Below, piece after piece: positions 63,186 through 64,000 of a stretch of DNA of 64,000 nucleotides. The notes under the pieces are model-generated. The model worked only from the letters and a program-made list of their open reading frames with translations, did not search any database and was not told where the DNA came from. Source of the stretch: Globisporangium splendens (taxonomy: Eukaryota > Oomycota > Peronosporomycetes > Pythiales > Pythiaceae). Numbering within the stretch: position 1 is the stretch's first letter; every line of letters begins with the position of its first letter. The translations under genes and the position numbers were made by a program. Location of the stretch: assembly GCA_006386115.1 (NCBI GenBank), contig VFIW01000003.1, forward strand, positions 310,001 through 374,000, read 5' to 3'.

Positions 63186-64000
63186 AGAAGACTACTGGAG
63201 GTGGAGCAGTCAGGCGCCAACAAAAGACTGTCTCCTTTGCCATCGACCCCATGGGTGAGGCGATGTGCGTGGAAGAAACGAATGGGAAAAGAGCCGAAGA
63301 GCCATCCCGAGAGAAGAAGAAGAAGACCAGCAAGAAGAGTGTCCCGTGTGCCCCTGATCAAGGTACAAGTCAAGATGACGAAGGAAGTGTCCAAGCAAGA
63401 GTCACTTCGAGTGAATACGTGAACGTATTGGTCTACAATGAAGATGGTGACGGCAACGTAATGCGTCACATTGAAGTCGAAAATCCTCCAAGCTCAGTCG
63501 AAGAGTTGATTTCCTTGCCATCGATGAGCAAGAAGACGCTGAAGCGTAGCCTAGCGAAAGGCGAAATTTCGCAGGTCTGCATGATCGTCGATGTTGACGA
63601 TGCAGAAGACATCAACACAGTATCAGCAACGGAGGCTGAAGTGTTCGATGAGAAGACACGGAAGGAAAGGTTCGAGGAGCAGTCGTGGGACGCCCTCAAG
63701 ACGAACCCCGTGTATGAACTTGTCAAGGAATATGAGGACATATTCCCAGACAAGGTGCCGGACGAACTGCCATTCGATAGAGGCGTTCGTCATGAGATTG
63801 ACATACTTCCTGGCACGAAGTATTGTATCACACGGTAGTGGCCGTTGCCAAGAGAACAAGTCGTTGCGATCGACGAGTTCTTTGCGCAACGTGCTAAGGC
63901 TGGGCATGTGCGAGAAAGCAAGTCTCCACATTGTAGCCCAACCTTCTGTGTGAAGAAGGCAACTGGTGGTTGGCGCATTGTTCACGCTTTCAACAAGCTG
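63155..64000 (+). pseudogene. Element 3 linker and reverse transcriptase start, with nonsense codon
   Basis: Continues pol in the next frame (SKKTLKRSLAKGEISQ, VRHEIDILPGTKYCITR), then a TAG at 63836-63838 where element 2 has Gln before WP. Beyond it the same frame reads PTFCVKKATGGWRIVHAFNK to the window end. Confidence 0.75.

Larger units (their letters stand above)
60744..64000 (+). mobile_element. Ty3/gypsy element 3, incomplete at window end
   Basis: 5' LTR, primer site, intact gag, frameshift site, protease and the start of reverse transcriptase, running off the window. Inserted into the protease region of element 2. It has a frame break near 63155 and a stop in the RT N-terminus at 63836-63838, so this copy looks inactive despite an intact gag. 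Confidence 0.85.

Noticed and set aside
1..64000. CRISPR arrays, rRNA, tRNA genes
   Set aside because: No regular spacer-repeat array or rRNA-like sequence seen. tRNA genes cannot be excluded by eye, but none was convincing.

Overview
The window looks like nuclear DNA of an oomycete, most likely a plant-associated Peronosporales species. Reasons: short GT-AG introns in compact genes; an oomycete-type initiator (TCAYTYYNCAWTTT) close to several start codons; LPMO-like secreted proteins with an N-terminal His after the signal peptide; a large Cys-containing secreted family; and Ty3/gypsy chromoviruses. There is no bacterial operon structure. The species cannot be fixed from sequence alone.

Layout. 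1-2.2 kb: no gene. 2.25-10.3 kb: two convergent, nearly identical M13 (neprilysin-type) zinc metallopeptidase genes, each with a huge Lys/Asp/His-rich insertion inside the catalytic domain. 10.7-11.5 and 24.0-24.8 kb: an inverted pair of almost identical LPMO-like genes. Between them lie a tandem S1 protease gene (12.9-15.2 kb) and two tail-to-tail kinesin genes, a kinesin-9 (16.0-18.3 kb) and a KIF17-type kinesin-2 (18.5-22.4 kb). Both kinesins act in cilia or flagella in other eukaryotes, and both lack pieces of the motor domain here. 25.6-42.4 kb is a housekeeping block: eIF3m, an unrecognised six-exon gene, PIG-U, a small secreted protein, an OMS1-like methyltransferase, dynein roadblock light chain, MCMBP and a kinase-PP2C fusion. 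Within it a PIG-U/methyltransferase divergent pair has been duplicated, and each copy has kept only one of the two genes.

43-52 kb: three members of a secreted family of unknown function. Two are an essentially identical tandem pair with a mucin-like Thr-rich spacer, and the third lacks the spacer. 54.2-64 kb: three Ty3/gypsy elements nested in one another (+, -, +). They include an antisense coiled-coil ORF opposite the chromodomain end of the middle element and a canonical A AAA AAC gag-pol frameshift site in the youngest one.

Caution: at least six reading frames break in a way that one missing base would explain, mostly in short homopolymers. This could be long-read consensus error or real decay. 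The kinesin lesions are larger and are not explained that way.
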